The translations under genes were made by a program, and so were the position numbers. The notes beneath the pieces were generated by a model. The model was not told the DNA's origin, searched no databases, and saw nothing but the letters and a program-made list of their open reading frames with translations. Shown here piece after piece: positions 1 through 10,086 of a stretch of DNA of 64,000 nucleotides. Within the stretch, counting starts at the first letter, position 1; each line of letters starts with the position of its first letter. The stretch lies in assembly GCA_015832175.1 (NCBI GenBank), contig WJXW01000002.1, positions 1,860,001-1,924,000 of the forward strand, given 5' to 3'. The stretch comes from Paraphaeosphaeria minitans (Eukaryota > Ascomycota > Dothideomycetes > Pleosporales > Didymosphaeriaceae).

Positions 1-184
1 CTTACAGCATAGGTTGGCTTGCTTGTTTCGCTTGCCTCCGGGGGGTGTAAGAGGTAAGGCATGTTGGCTGTGCTTGTGAGTTGGGTTAGTCAACTCTCAG
101 TAGTACATGACTGTGTGATACTTGAACAATCCCGCGACTTCTTCACCCTTTGCTGGGGATGAGGGGCTCGCAACGCTCGACATC

Positions 185-556
185 TTAACGCCGCTTCATC
201 AACAAGTTAGCTTCCGGAGCTTCTGTTGAAGAATGCGATGCTCCAGCTTTTTCTGGCGGTGAATATTTAAGCCAATGCGTTTGGAATTGACGTGTTGATG
301 ATTGTGTAACTCCCCATTCAAACAGACAACGTTCGCAGCCAGCACACGTCGTGGATTCCAGATCACACTTGGCGACTAAAGTCTTGTCTCGGTCATATTT
401 GCACAAATTTGAATAAACAACGCAGCATGTATTGTGTTCGCCCCAAGCTCTAGCTAATATACAATGCCGGTCTTGGTAGCGTACTTGGACGCGTCCACCA
501 ATGTCACCAACAATCCGATCTGTCAAGCATGCAACTGATATGCCGTCCCGAACCAT
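185..556 (-). CDS. hypothetical Cys-rich protein (weak)
   Basis: Open frame of 123 codons from the first in-frame ATG (556). I do not recognise it. The predicted protein has about nine cysteines, including a CC pair and a C-x5-C-x2-C-x2-C cluster, then a charged tail ending in Lys-Arg-Arg. No signal peptide is visible. It lies just downstream, in another frame, of the disrupted coiled-coil gene at 595-1210. It could be a lineage-specific gene, a 3' exon of something larger, or chance. Confidence 0.25.
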   Translation of the reverse strand: MVRDGISVACLTDRIVGDIGGRVQVRYQDRHCILARAWGEHNTCCVVYSNLCKYDRDKTLVAKCDLESTTCAGCERCLFEWGVTQSSTRQFQTHWLKYSPPEKAGASHSSTEAPEANLLMKRR

Positions 557-594
557 GTCACCATCATCGTCTTCACTCCTGGCTAGGTGTCCCA

Positions 595-1210
595 CTACGT
601 GCGGTATGCCAGCGGTATCTCCCCCATCGCGCGCAGCCGCGCGTTCTCCTGCCGCATCTTCTTCAGCTGCTGCTCAAGCACCCGAATATGGCCCTTCCCA
701 GCAGCAACGAGATCTTCGTACTTCAGGACAGGAACCTAGTCCGCCTCAATCAACCACGCGGAAAATTGCCGCACACCCTCATAGTTCTGGACTCGCTCCT
801 CGTTGATCTGGGAAACGCGGGTCTGCATCGCAAGGGCAGCTTCAGTCATGCGGAGGTGGCTTTGTAGCTCGACGGCTTGGCGCTCGACGAAATGCTTCTC
901 CTTCAGAAGGCGTACCTTCTTGTCTGCGTGGCGGTCCTTGAGTGCGGCGATGAGATGCTCCGCAGTGTCGCTATTACACTTGTAGAAAAGGACGAGTGTG
1001 CAGGTGGACACGATGGTTATGATACTGACGGTGGAGAGACTAGGAAGAAAGAAGGCGAAATTGCTCCTGGTGTCCTCGTTTTCCTGTTCTATAAGTGTTG
1101 GTACGTCGAGTGACCGGTCTCCAGAAAGTGTGGTCGTTGTTCGGATTACTATCACTTGAAGAGTCAGTGGCTGCTTTTGAGGAAGTGTCCTGCAAGTAAT
1201 CAACATCCAT
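595..1210 (-). pseudogene. TM-anchored coiled-coil protein, interrupted by TAG
   Basis: Proposed start is ATG at 1210; a short exon appears to join (G|GTGATA donor near 1155, TATAG acceptor near 1089) to the long frame. The protein has an acidic N-terminus, one hydrophobic segment of about 18 residues, then a long charged helix typical of coiled coils. An in-frame TAG lies at 738-736. The same frame then stays open for 46 more codons with the same heptad-like composition (LEQQLKKMRQENARLR) to a TAG at 597-595. A CAG->TAG change would explain the break; readthrough or sequencing error are alternatives. The family is not recognised. The intact gene at 17870-18349 has the same TM-plus-coiled-coil layout. 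Confidence 0.5.
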
Positions 1211-1308
1211 CACATTATGGAGACCCTAGTTCGACGAGCTCCTCATTTTCGTGCTAAAAGTCCACCTAACCCTCGTCTATGCTGATGTTATTGCTATCTC
1301 AGCGCACC

Positions 1309-1806
1309 ATGAAATTAACAATTCTACACTCAATCATTCTCCTCAGTTGCGCAGCAGCGAATGATTTCGATTTATAGTCGGGTACATACTACACCGGAGA
1401 GGTCAAATCCTAAACTAAAGAGTGATGCTAGCCTGAAAATATATACGGGTGTCTGAACTCAACTGGTCACGTGGTCGGCTGCACTACATCTTGCGCGACC
1501 TTCAAAGTCACCTCCACAAATGTGACCTCTTCGGCTGGCGTTTGAGTTTATGATCCTCCTGCAGATGGGGAACACTGCATTTTAAGATCCTGCTCGCATG
1601 AGCTGAACTGGTACATGGAGGTGTCTGGTCTTGAAGATATCCTTCCGTTGCACTACTCGAATGGCATCAATGACCAAGCCTGCGCAGGACATGGATCCGT
1701 TGATGAACCTGCCATCTTTGATGCAGAGGGGGATGTTGTCTCAGTGGCATGTGGCACCTCCAATTCCGGAGGCTGGGCAGTGTGCGCCTGTTCAACTAGT
1801 TCCTGA
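1309..1806 (+). pseudogene. relic of a small secreted Cys-rich protein
   Basis: ATG at 1309 opens a typical secretion signal (Met-Lys, about 12 hydrophobic residues, Ala-Ala-Ala), which hits TAG after 22 codons. A possible intron is 1382-1431 (GTACAT donor, CCTAAACT branch-like site, CTAG acceptor). From 1432 to 1806 one frame is open except for a single TGA near 1542 and contains about nine cysteines. The exons do not join in a single frame as they stand, so at least two lesions are needed. I infer a decayed secreted (effector-like or surface) protein; the family is unknown. Confidence 0.4.
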
Positions 1807-2195
1807 GGCGAGTCAAGCGAGGCAGAAGCCAATTAGTTTGTATTGGGAAAGGTATAAAGTGCTTCGCGGAAGAAAATTTGATCCCGCATGCCCATATGGG
1901 CGTGTGAACAATAGAGCAGCGAAGCACGGCCGAAGCATATGGAACGAAACAGTGTCATCATGCGGCGCAACCAGCCCATCTTTCACCTCAGATAGCTATG
2001 CCTCCTCGCAGGCCATGCTTAGGTCGATCTCCGCGGCGATACGTGTGTCATGAAACCATAGGGACAGCGAGCATCATGCGGCACAATCCTCCAACCGTAC
2101 GTGTAAGACTCCTAGATGCAGCTTAGCTCTACGGAGGCTGATTTGCTTCACGCAGGTGTCGAGAGGGACGGGTATGATCCATTGCCATCATGCGT

Positions 2196-2586
2196 CCATC
2201 ATGCATACAGATCGTTAAGATCGAGCAATCGCCATTGCTAGTAGTCTTCAGTTTGTGTATGGAAGTGTGGACAAAGAACCAGGCTGTGAAAGACTCGATG
2301 ATGGGTACGATGGGCTGTTCTCGGAAACAATCACAAGCCGCATATTCAGACCAGATAGGGTTCGGTCAGTCTGATTCTAGAATGACCGAGACCGGATTCC
2401 ATGGTTCATGGCTCCGAAGGAGCGTTGCAGACGCACTGGTACCCAACTGATTGTCCTGATAGGTACAAGCGTCACTTCCAAAGACCTCCTCGAACTTTTA
2501 TCCATATATGAATATACGCTCTTTCAACATGAGTCTAGAATTGAAACATGCGGAGAGAACGTAGGCACCAGGAAAAATTTGTTATA
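2196..2586 (+). pseudogene. possible decayed coding segment
   Basis: One frame reads as plausible protein over about 130 codons but carries TAA near 2216, then TGA at 2372-2374 and TAG at 2378-2380, and ends at TAG near 2586. The interval between the stops is far too short for an intron. No domain is recognised. This is the least certain of the relics and may be chance. Confidence 0.2.
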
Positions 2587-3320
2587 GGTTGAATCTAGAT
2601 TTTCAGGCTGTCGCAGTCGAAGTCGTTTCGCAGTATGTTTGGGGCCGCAAGGCTCCTCGTGCCGGACACGGTTCTCATGATCTTGAAAGGGGTGGACACG
2701 ATGGGCTCTATAGTCATAATAATCACCTTGATGTTGGGTTGACACACCGGTCGAGAATAATGTCAGTGTTTGATGTCCGAATTGGGAAATAGTTCCCATT
2801 CACGCCAGTGGCACTGAGGGGCAACCACTAAGATAACATCATCGCGCTATCATCAGCCTCATCAATCCGAATGCCATAATCATGCGATTGGTGAATTATG
2901 TCCGTTGTTTCTTAACGATAGGCTCTCGGCTTCTAGATCTTTGTTGGGCCCCTGACTTTCTGGCCACATTGATCACGATGCCAGCTCCGATACACGGGGT
3001 GATTATCGCATGCGACGATAGTCTTCGCAACCGTTATCTCCAAAGGTAATTCCAGCCCGATCGCGTTCGCGCACCCCATGGGAAAGTCATACCACGATAG
3101 CGCACGGCCGCTGTCCCCTCACAATAGAGTGGCGGGTTGGTTACCTGAACCAGAGCGCCCAAACGATAGTGCTACACGTAATTGACCATAGCTTTGAACT
3201 GATATATATGTTCAGTAGCTGGCCTTCCTATCTCTCAGCATCTTCAGCTTCACATCTACCACTACTGATCAACAAAAGCCTCTGCTTTGTCCAAGCAATA
3301 GCTACATCACATCGCCCATC
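2587..3320. other. intergenic, upstream of the Rieske-type gene
   Basis: No convincing gene; short open frames on both strands lack domain character. The last ~120 bases have a TATATAT stretch (3202-3208) and CT-rich sequence before the ATG at 3321, as in many fungal promoters. Confidence 0.4.
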
Positions 3321-4367
3321 ATGGTCGGATCATTACTAGGATACCTTGGCTTCAGAGGCAGCCGTACTGCTGTCGCTCCCCAAACAAAGCCGTTGCCAAT
3401 CAAGGTGCAACCGGTCCGCGCCCTGCCAGCAAACTGGTACACATCAGAGGAGATGTATCAACTTGAGCGACGTGCCATCTTCACCCGCCGATGGCTTCTC
3501 ATCACCCACAACTCAAGACTTAGCAAGTCTGTGGACTGGCTACACTACGACATCGCCAACTACGATGTTGTAATCCACAAGAACACCGCGGGCGAGATCA
3601 AAGCCCATCGTGGTGCTCAGACCCTTGACACTCTTGACATCAGCTCCTCAAATTCGATCCACGTGCGCATCGACAGAAATGGGTTCATATGGATCAACAT
3701 GGATCCCCACGAGAAGCCCGAAGTAGCTTGGGAGGACCGGTTCGACCACATCGACGAGCAGACCCGCTTTGACCAGTTCAACTTCGACGACTACGAATTC
3801 GACCACACCTGGAATCTCGTCGGTCCCTTCAACTGGAAAATCCTCGCAGACAACTTCAACGAGTGCTACCACTGCGCGACTACCCACCCTGATCTCACAA
3901 CCGGTCTGATCGACCTCGAGTCGTACGACGTCTACTGCGACCCAAAGGGCGACCACATCCAGCACAAGCCCAACACACCCGAAGACCGCAAGGCTCTCGG
4001 CCAGGAGATCTGCTCCACATACTGCTTCCCCAACGTCTCCTTCACAGTCACAAAACACTTCCTCTTCATCCAGAAGTTCATGCCCAAGTCGCCGCGGGAA
4101 AGCGTCATGTACTACGAGGTGTGGCGCAACAAGAATTCCGCCGAAGAGGACTTCCTCCTCATCAGCGACACCTACAAGCGCGTCATGAGCGAGGACAAGG
4201 TCCTCTGCGAGCGATCGCAGAAGAACATCGAGGCGGGCATCTTCATCAACGGCGAGCTTCACCCGCACAAGGAGAAGGGTCCCATCTTCTTCCAGAAGAG
4301 ATGTCGCGAGATCGTGGTCGAGCATGCGTCTCGGGAGAGGCGCGAGGGTAGGAGAATTGGACTGTAG
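3321..4367 (+). CDS. Rieske-type non-haem iron oxygenase lacking its Rieske motif
   Basis: Single exon, 348 aa. Residues 31-90 and 112-345 match the fungal choline monooxygenase/ring-hydroxylating oxygenase alpha-subunit family: ALPANWYTS and RRAIFTRRWLL near the N-terminus, and the catalytic DNFNECYHCATTH at 178-189. There E181, H184 and H189 lie in the mononuclear iron motif, with D292 a candidate third ligand. Such enzymes normally pass electrons from a [2Fe-2S] cluster held by C-x-H-(15-17)-C-x2-H to the iron. Here no C-x-H or C-x2-H pair exists: the frame runs from EIKAH (residues 92-96) straight to TLDTLD, a gap of roughly 40-45 residues relative to the family. The frame is intact, so this is an in-frame deletion. 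The protein either has lost oxygenase function or does something else. Confidence 0.85.
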   Translation: MVGSLLGYLGFRGSRTAVAPQTKPLPIKVQPVRALPANWYTSEEMYQLERRAIFTRRWLLITHNSRLSKSVDWLHYDIANYDVVIHKNTAGEIKAHRGAQTLDTLDISSSNSIHVRIDRNGFIWINMDPHEKPEVAWEDRFDHIDEQTRFDQFNFDDYEFDHTWNLVGPFNWKILADNFNECYHCATTHPDLTTGLIDLESYDVYCDPKGDHIQHKPNTPEDRKALGQEICSTYCFPNVSFTVTKHFLFIQKFMPKSPRESVMYYEVWRNKNSAEEDFLLISDTYKRVMSEDKVLCERSQKNIEAGIFINGELHPHKEKGPIFFQKRCREIVVEHASRERREGRRIGL

Positions 4368-6034
4368 GTAGCGTGTGTCTTTTGGTATCACACTTTCATG
4401 AGGCGTTTCTTGGCGACATGGCGTGGATCAGAGATTGGCCCGGATGAATGGCTTCGATCGTTATGACAATATCCCTATTATGCATTTATTTTTTAGACTG
4501 AGATCAATTCAATCGTATCAAACAAAATTATCTAGTGCACAGTGCCTTGGAATTTTGAGCACGTTGACCATAGTTTGATTCCATATGATGCCACACTCTG
4601 TTTTGGATGCGGGAACAAGTGTCGAGACACATCGGTTTGTGATTTCTGTACATCGCGCTCCTCGAATCACGATCTTGCCACTCGCAGCGTTGTCTGCAAG
4701 TAGAGCGGGACGAAAGGGCGTCTTGATGGAAGGGCTCGTCACGACGTTGACGACAGTGAGAGGGCTCGAATCTTCCTCGAACGTTGCTGCCAAAGGCGAC
4801 TTTAGCAAAAAGTGTGCAAGCCCTCAAATAAATAACGCCAGTCTTACGGAGCCACATCTGAGAGTCTCTTGACAAGCTTCGTGCAACCCTTCTCTCTATG
4901 ACCTCAGCATTGCGATATTATTTTCATGCCGACTTTGAAGAGTGGTACCTCTATGACGTGTTACGGTGGCACAGCGATCTACCTCTTCAATATATTTGGC
5001 CGAAAGCGAGTCCATCCGACAGGTAGAGAAGGAGCTAAGAAAATGGGCCTTAAAACTCATCGCCGAAGGCATGAAGAGATGGAGGAGGAGGCTGCAGATA
5101 ATGCTTGCACTTTAAGGAGCTGGGTCGCGAATCTGAGGACGCCGTACCTAGTTGCTTGTAAAATGAATATTCTTTTTAGCGTACTTTTTGCCTACTGTAT
5201 ACAATGGACAGTATGAAATTCAAGACTCAACGCGCAAAAGAGGTCCTGCCCGTTCACTTTGAGAGAAGCGCTCAAGGTTCAGGTATCATGCCAGTGTGAA
5301 TTAGGACAGGATGATTTATGCCTCATCTAAGCGAGAAAACAAAGATGCAAACACTTTGTTGGCACCCTAATGTGTTGCTGTATCGCATTGTACCGCAATC
5401 GCAAAAGCACGCGAAGTATCTGGCTCACGTATACTCGACTCCATATTCTAGCCTGGGTAGCAGCACTTTACACAACCAACTAGCAGACTCCAAGCAATAA
5501 CTATCGTCACATCGTCCTACTAATCGTTCCATGAGTGCTATCTCGCCCTTGGCCTCTATTTTCGGAGCTCACGAATTCCCTTCTTAACTTCTCACCGAAA
5601 GCTAAACTAAAGGCCTAGAGCTAAGGTCAGTAGAAGTCATGGCGAAGCAAGCCTCATACGATGAAGCTGTTGAAACCGGACCACGTTCTGTACCATGATT
5701 GATTATACGCATGACAACTCAACACCACCCTCTTAAGCCGATTCATTCTCCTGTCTGGAAGCACTGCCTAGTTGTCAACCACAACAAGTGCAAGCAACCC
5801 GGAAACAACGCCTTCCGAGATGTTCACCAGATAGAGCCCACGCGGGACATATTCGGCCTAGCGGTGTCTACCTAGGATAGGTCGCTTCCCAATTAGGAAG
5901 ACCATTTGGCAGGTGCGTTTGTTGCCGCAGGCAATCCAAATATCGCGGTCATCTCCGCGAGTTCCTCTAAGAAACACTCTCAATTTCGAGCCGCGAAAAC
6001 CCACCCATCTCGCACCCGCCGTCTCCAACTCAAA
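4368..6034. other. intergenic, 1.7 kb
   Basis: Only short frames without recognisable domains (for example 4585-4872 and 4926-5216 on plus). I see no RNA gene. The last few hundred bases are the promoter side of dim1. Confidence 0.4.
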
Positions 6035-6651
6035 ATGGGCTCCATCGTCCTCCCGCACCTGCACTCCGGCTGGTAGGTAAACGCACCCAGACGCAAAGCA
6101 CAACCTTGTTCGATATCCTCGGAAACTACTCGCAGACCCTCACTAACTTTCACCTTCCAGGCACGTCGACCAAGCCATCCTCAGCGAGGAGCGTCGCGTC
6201 GTCGTCCTCCGTTTCGGCGCCGCGGGCGCCCCCGCCGTCATGGCCATGGACGAGCACCTCTACAAGATCGCGGACAAGCTCAAGAACTTCGCCACCCTCT
6301 ACCTGGTCGACAACACCGAGGTGCCCGACTTCAACGCCATGTACGAGATCTACGACGAATGCACGGTCATGTTCTTCTGGCGGTGAGTGGCCCAAGCAGA
6401 GACAGGACCGGGGGAAGCGGGAGAGTGGAAAGTAAGGTACCTACCGGCAAGGGAGAGGCGCTGACGGCCCGTGATGCAGGAACAAGCACATCCAGGTGGA
6501 TTTTGGCACGGGGAATAACAACAAGATCAACTTTGCCATCAGCAGCAAGAACGAGCTGATTGACATCATCGAGACGGTGTATCGCGGCGCGAGCAAGGGC
6601 AAGGGTCTTGTGGTGTCGCCCAAGGACTACTCGACCAAGTGGCTCTATTGA
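6035..6651 (+). CDS. dim1: DIM1/TXNL4A thioredoxin-like U5 snRNP protein
   Basis: Three exons: 6035-6072, 6161-6382 and 6480-6651; introns have GT..AG ends and the joins keep frame. The product is 143 aa, essentially the family's fixed length. It begins MGSIVLPHLHSGWHVDQAI and ends in the DYSTKWLY tail typical of Dim1/Dib1. The family has a thioredoxin fold without the redox CxxC and is a subunit of the U5 snRNP and U4/U6.U5 tri-snRNP, needed for pre-mRNA splicing. Highly conserved words (LRFGAAGAP, KIADKLKNFA, YELYDECTVMFFWRNKHI-like) make the call secure. It converges on sec1 across 579 bp. Confidence 0.96.
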
Positions 6652-7230
6652 TGTTGGCGCGTAGAGACGGGATGCACGCTGCACGAGAAAAGCGGTGCGC
6701 GCATCGGCTTTACGAGGTACGACACATGTACACCACAGGTATTTGAATGGCTTCGAGTGGGATCATGAGCGAGTCCCGACAGCATGTACATTGCCAGCAT
6801 TTGTTTTGGCTTGGAGTTTTAGCGGCCGACACCGAGGCGAGAACTCAGGTGCCGTGGGGCAGACAGAAGGGCTCCATTTCGACCTCATCAGTGAAGGCTA
6901 GACGACCAGTTCGTGGGGGCATGGGCACGAGGTAGATAGTGTGCGAGTTAGGTCATATCCTTCGAGTGGTTGATTCCATGCTTGATAAATCACCGAAAGC
7001 CGCAGCAAAAAATGCATATAAAAAAATGTATGACCTAAATGTCTGCCTCCAACCACTGGTATCACAGATAGCGACACCATCCGAAAATAATTCCCTCCCG
7101 CTCTCCAACACCATGCGCCATGCCCACAGATTGCCAATGCTCCTCCATGCAACGCTAAAAAAAAACGAGCCAAAGCCCCCATCAAGACAAGTCGAGTTCA
7201 AAAACGAAGAGCAACATCGCCAACGCTGCC
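6652..7230. other. intergenic between convergent dim1 and sec1
   Basis: 3' flanks of both genes. Short overlapping frames only; A-rich stretches (7013-7026, 7157-7165) may be part of the 3' UTRs. Confidence 0.5.
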
Positions 7231-9635
7231 CTACGACTTGGACGAACTGAAGAAATGATGCTTCTTCTTCTTCTTCTCCTTTTCTTCCTTGCCGTGTTTG
7301 CCTGGCGGGGCGGGCGGTGGCGTAGGCTGTCCGTGTGGCCGCGAGTTCAGCGACATGTTGGCCATGCCTGCGGTTGGCGGCGTAGCGCTGCCGCCGGGCC
7401 GCGAGGGGAGACCGCCCGGAATATTGGGTCTTGCGCCTGGGACCCCGGGCTTCATGCCCGGCGGGGGAGGTGCGGGCTTGGGAGGCTCTGGTTTTTCAAA
7501 AAGGTGTGCGGGTGCTTTCGGTGGTGGCTGGTCAGCGGGTAGTCGTAGCACTCGGCGGTTTTGGCTCAGGTCGCCGACCTGTCGGAGGTAGAGGCCGGGG
7601 TTCATCATGTGTGAAGTGACGAGGAAAACATCCCTCGATGTCTTCTCGGTGGTCTCGTAGCACGCGCGCGCCTCCGAGTATGTTGCTCCGCCCGCCATGA
7701 AAACGATGATACGCTGGCGGGGTTCCACGCTTGACAACTTTGATTTTGCCCACGTTGGCTTTGCAGAGCGCAGAGATGATGCAGGCGTGATCTCGTTCAT
7801 CCCGGAATCCTCGGGGCTTCCTTTTGTATACGGGAATATATCTTGAGGAACGCGACCAAGAACATGCTCTTCTAAAATTTCCTTGAGAACAGGTTCGTAG
7901 CGGGATAGTGCGTATTCCTCGGCGTTCACCGGTGGAATGGTTTTACGTGGGAACAGGGGAGGAGTTGGCTCGCGCTTGTCCTTCAGTGCCCGCGTTGTGT
8001 GTGCACCTAGGGATTCGAGGTTCCTGATGACGGCGCCGTCTTCAAGGGGCAGTTGCGCGTGTAGAAGAAGTTTGGTGAGGTCAGCTGGAAGGAGTCCATC
8101 CCTGTACAGGACGTACAAGGCAATGAGGCGAAGCCGGTCGCTGGACGTAACTGCATCTTCATCCAGAGTGCGAATCACTTGATCTGCCATGTTCCTGGCT
8201 TTCTTGTACTCTTCGTCAAGCCCGGTCGCAAGACACTATGAAAGGTTAGCAGTTAGCACCTCAATCTTGTTGGTGGAGTTCACCTGTTCGACCGAGGCCA
8301 GGTCAGGAAGCTTTTGTTTCTGGAAGATGTCCATGCACTCTTGGGCCATGCTGATGTTGAGCGAATAAGCCTCCTTCGTCTGCTGGAACTGAGGCAGACC
8401 AGCCATCATATCCTTGATGGCGTTCAGGCCATTCATTCCGCCAGCATTCGTGGCGTCCTGGTTAGTGAAGTGTGGGTTGTCGGCGATGAATTTCTGGAAA
8501 TCGGAAATTAGTTTGTCGATGGTGTCCTTCATGTGTCGGTGGCGGTACTCGACCCAAATCTTGTCCTTGTCACTGATGACCATGTCCTTTTCTTCCTCTC
8601 CATCCTCACCCGTGATGACGGTTCTGTATGTGATCTTGTCCCCTTCTTGCAATTTGAGCAGATCGTGGACCATGGCCTGATATGTGAACTCGTGGAGGAG
8701 CGGGGCAAAGAGGTCCATGGAGCGGTCGGTGATGTAAAGAGCACCACGCGGACGGTTCGATGGCGGAGGAAAGTCGGGATTGTATTGAGCGTACATGTCG
8801 AGCTTATCCTGGGCGAAGCGAGCAAGATGGGAGCAGAGGACACTGGCTTCGTGGGTAGGGGCACGCGGTCGGTAGTAGCGAATGGTGGGATACTCGCCCA
8901 GGGCGACGCAGACACCAACTATCTTCTCGGCGACCTCCTCCAAGTGATGTTTGACGAGGTTATTGCATTCGGGATGGAAGAGGATGGGAAAACTCCAGGG
9001 GTCGTTGAAGGTTACGAGGTGCGATTCGCGGGGGTGGAAGTCGAGATGCATGACCTTGAAGGAGCGGATCTGCTGCTGAGCCATCTGGGAGCGTTCCAAG
9101 CGCTCTCGAAGAGGGCCTGCAGGCACTATCACCAGTCAATACACCTTCACTTGCAACGTTGCGGTGCAGCCCTACGTGTGATCCATATCAGGAATGCGCC
9201 CTTGTATCGCCGGCGCTCGAAGTCTGCCATGAGACAGTCTATTATGTGCGGCTTCGGGGCGAGAAAGTAGACGGCATCGGTGTCAGGCTGCGCCTGGCGC
9301 CTGTCCTCGATGCGCTCGATGTCTGCCGTGTCTTAGCACTGGGTCGGTCTGGGCAGGAGGGAGGGGCGAGCGTACTGGTGATGTTGGAGTCGAGGATGTC
9401 ATCTTCCTTGACGACATTGTCGATGAGCTTGCGACTCTCCGCATCTGTGATCAGGACCTTCCACTGCAAGGCATCAGCAGGGAGCGGGGAGGGAATTGGG
9501 AGGGCATACGTCGCCGCGGGTGGTGTTGCGGATGGTGTCGAGGATCACTGGGCGAGCGCATTAGCTGTGCAGCTATGTCTTGGAATACGAGGGTGTCGCA
9601 CAATCGCGCTGGATGTCTATGAGAGAAACCGCCAT
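7231..9635 (-). CDS. sec1: Sec1/Munc18 (SM) family SNARE regulator
   Basis: Six exons on minus: 9635-9602, 9547-9510, 9463-9376, 9322-9176, 9116-8284 and 8235-7231; all five introns are 46-59 nt and joins keep frame, giving 714 aa. The N-terminus (MAVSLIDIQRD, then WKVLITDAESRKLIDNVV) and central blocks (RRYKGAFLIWITR, ALYITDRSMDLFAPLLHEFT, TSSDRLRLIALYVLYRDGL, RIIVFMAGGATYSEARACYE) are diagnostic of Sec1. SM proteins bind syntaxins and assembled SNAREs; Sec1 acts at the plasma membrane in exocytosis with the exocyst, important at hyphal tips. The last ~100 residues are a low-complexity Pro/Gly-rich tail ending in a Lys/His run, absent from yeast Sec1 cores. Divergent from suv3, 451 bp apart. 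Confidence 0.95.
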
Positions 9636-10086
9636 GGTGGAGAACGCGTTCGGTTGCAGGAGGTAGCTCACCGTGGCGGGGGTGCGGCGGCGGTCCAGTG
9701 AGGTGTGAATGTACAAGGCGGGGGTGAGTGTACCGCGCGAGGGGTGAATGTACAGCGCAAGGAGCGGCAGGTGGCAGGTGGCAGGCGGCAGGCGACGGGC
9801 TGCTGTGCTGTGCTGTGCTGTGCAGTGCCGTGCAGTGTGAAGCGGCGGTCGTGTTTCGAGGTGGAGCAGCTCCAAGGTCCCCCAAGTGCCCCGAGCTGCC
9901 GATGGATTTTCCAGCATCGTCACCAGCGAGGGCGGGCTTGGCTTCGACCGCCGGGACATTCTACCTACATTTTCCTCGAGCTGCGAAGTTGCAAACAGCA
10001 CGCGCATTGCCGCCTTGTTATCGCGTGCGCGCGTCCCCAGGTAGTCTACCAACTGACCATCTGCGCACTCAGGTCCAGCTGGTGGA
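9636..10086. promoter_or_regulatory. shared divergent promoter of sec1 and suv3
   Basis: The 451 bp between the two start codons must carry both 5' flanks. It is G-rich on plus and contains the tandem repeats listed separately. No TATA box is obvious. Frames across it are low-complexity. Confidence 0.5.
9700..9840. repeat. degenerate short tandem repeats
   Basis: Three imperfect units of about 20 bp share the word GTGAATGTAC or GTGAGTGTAC (9703-9762). They are followed by GGCAGGTGGCAGG-type repeats (about 9769-9795) and a TGTGC/TGCAG run (about 9800-9838). They sit in the sec1/suv3 promoter. Confidence 0.7.

Noticed and set aside
2366..2386. Idea that the paired stops at 2372-2380 lie in an intron
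   Set aside because: The nearest GT..AG pair spans about 20 nt, too short for a fungal intron.
3648..4391. 247-codon open frame on minus
   Set aside because: Antisense to the oxygenase; Val/Leu/Asp-rich composition typical of a shadow.
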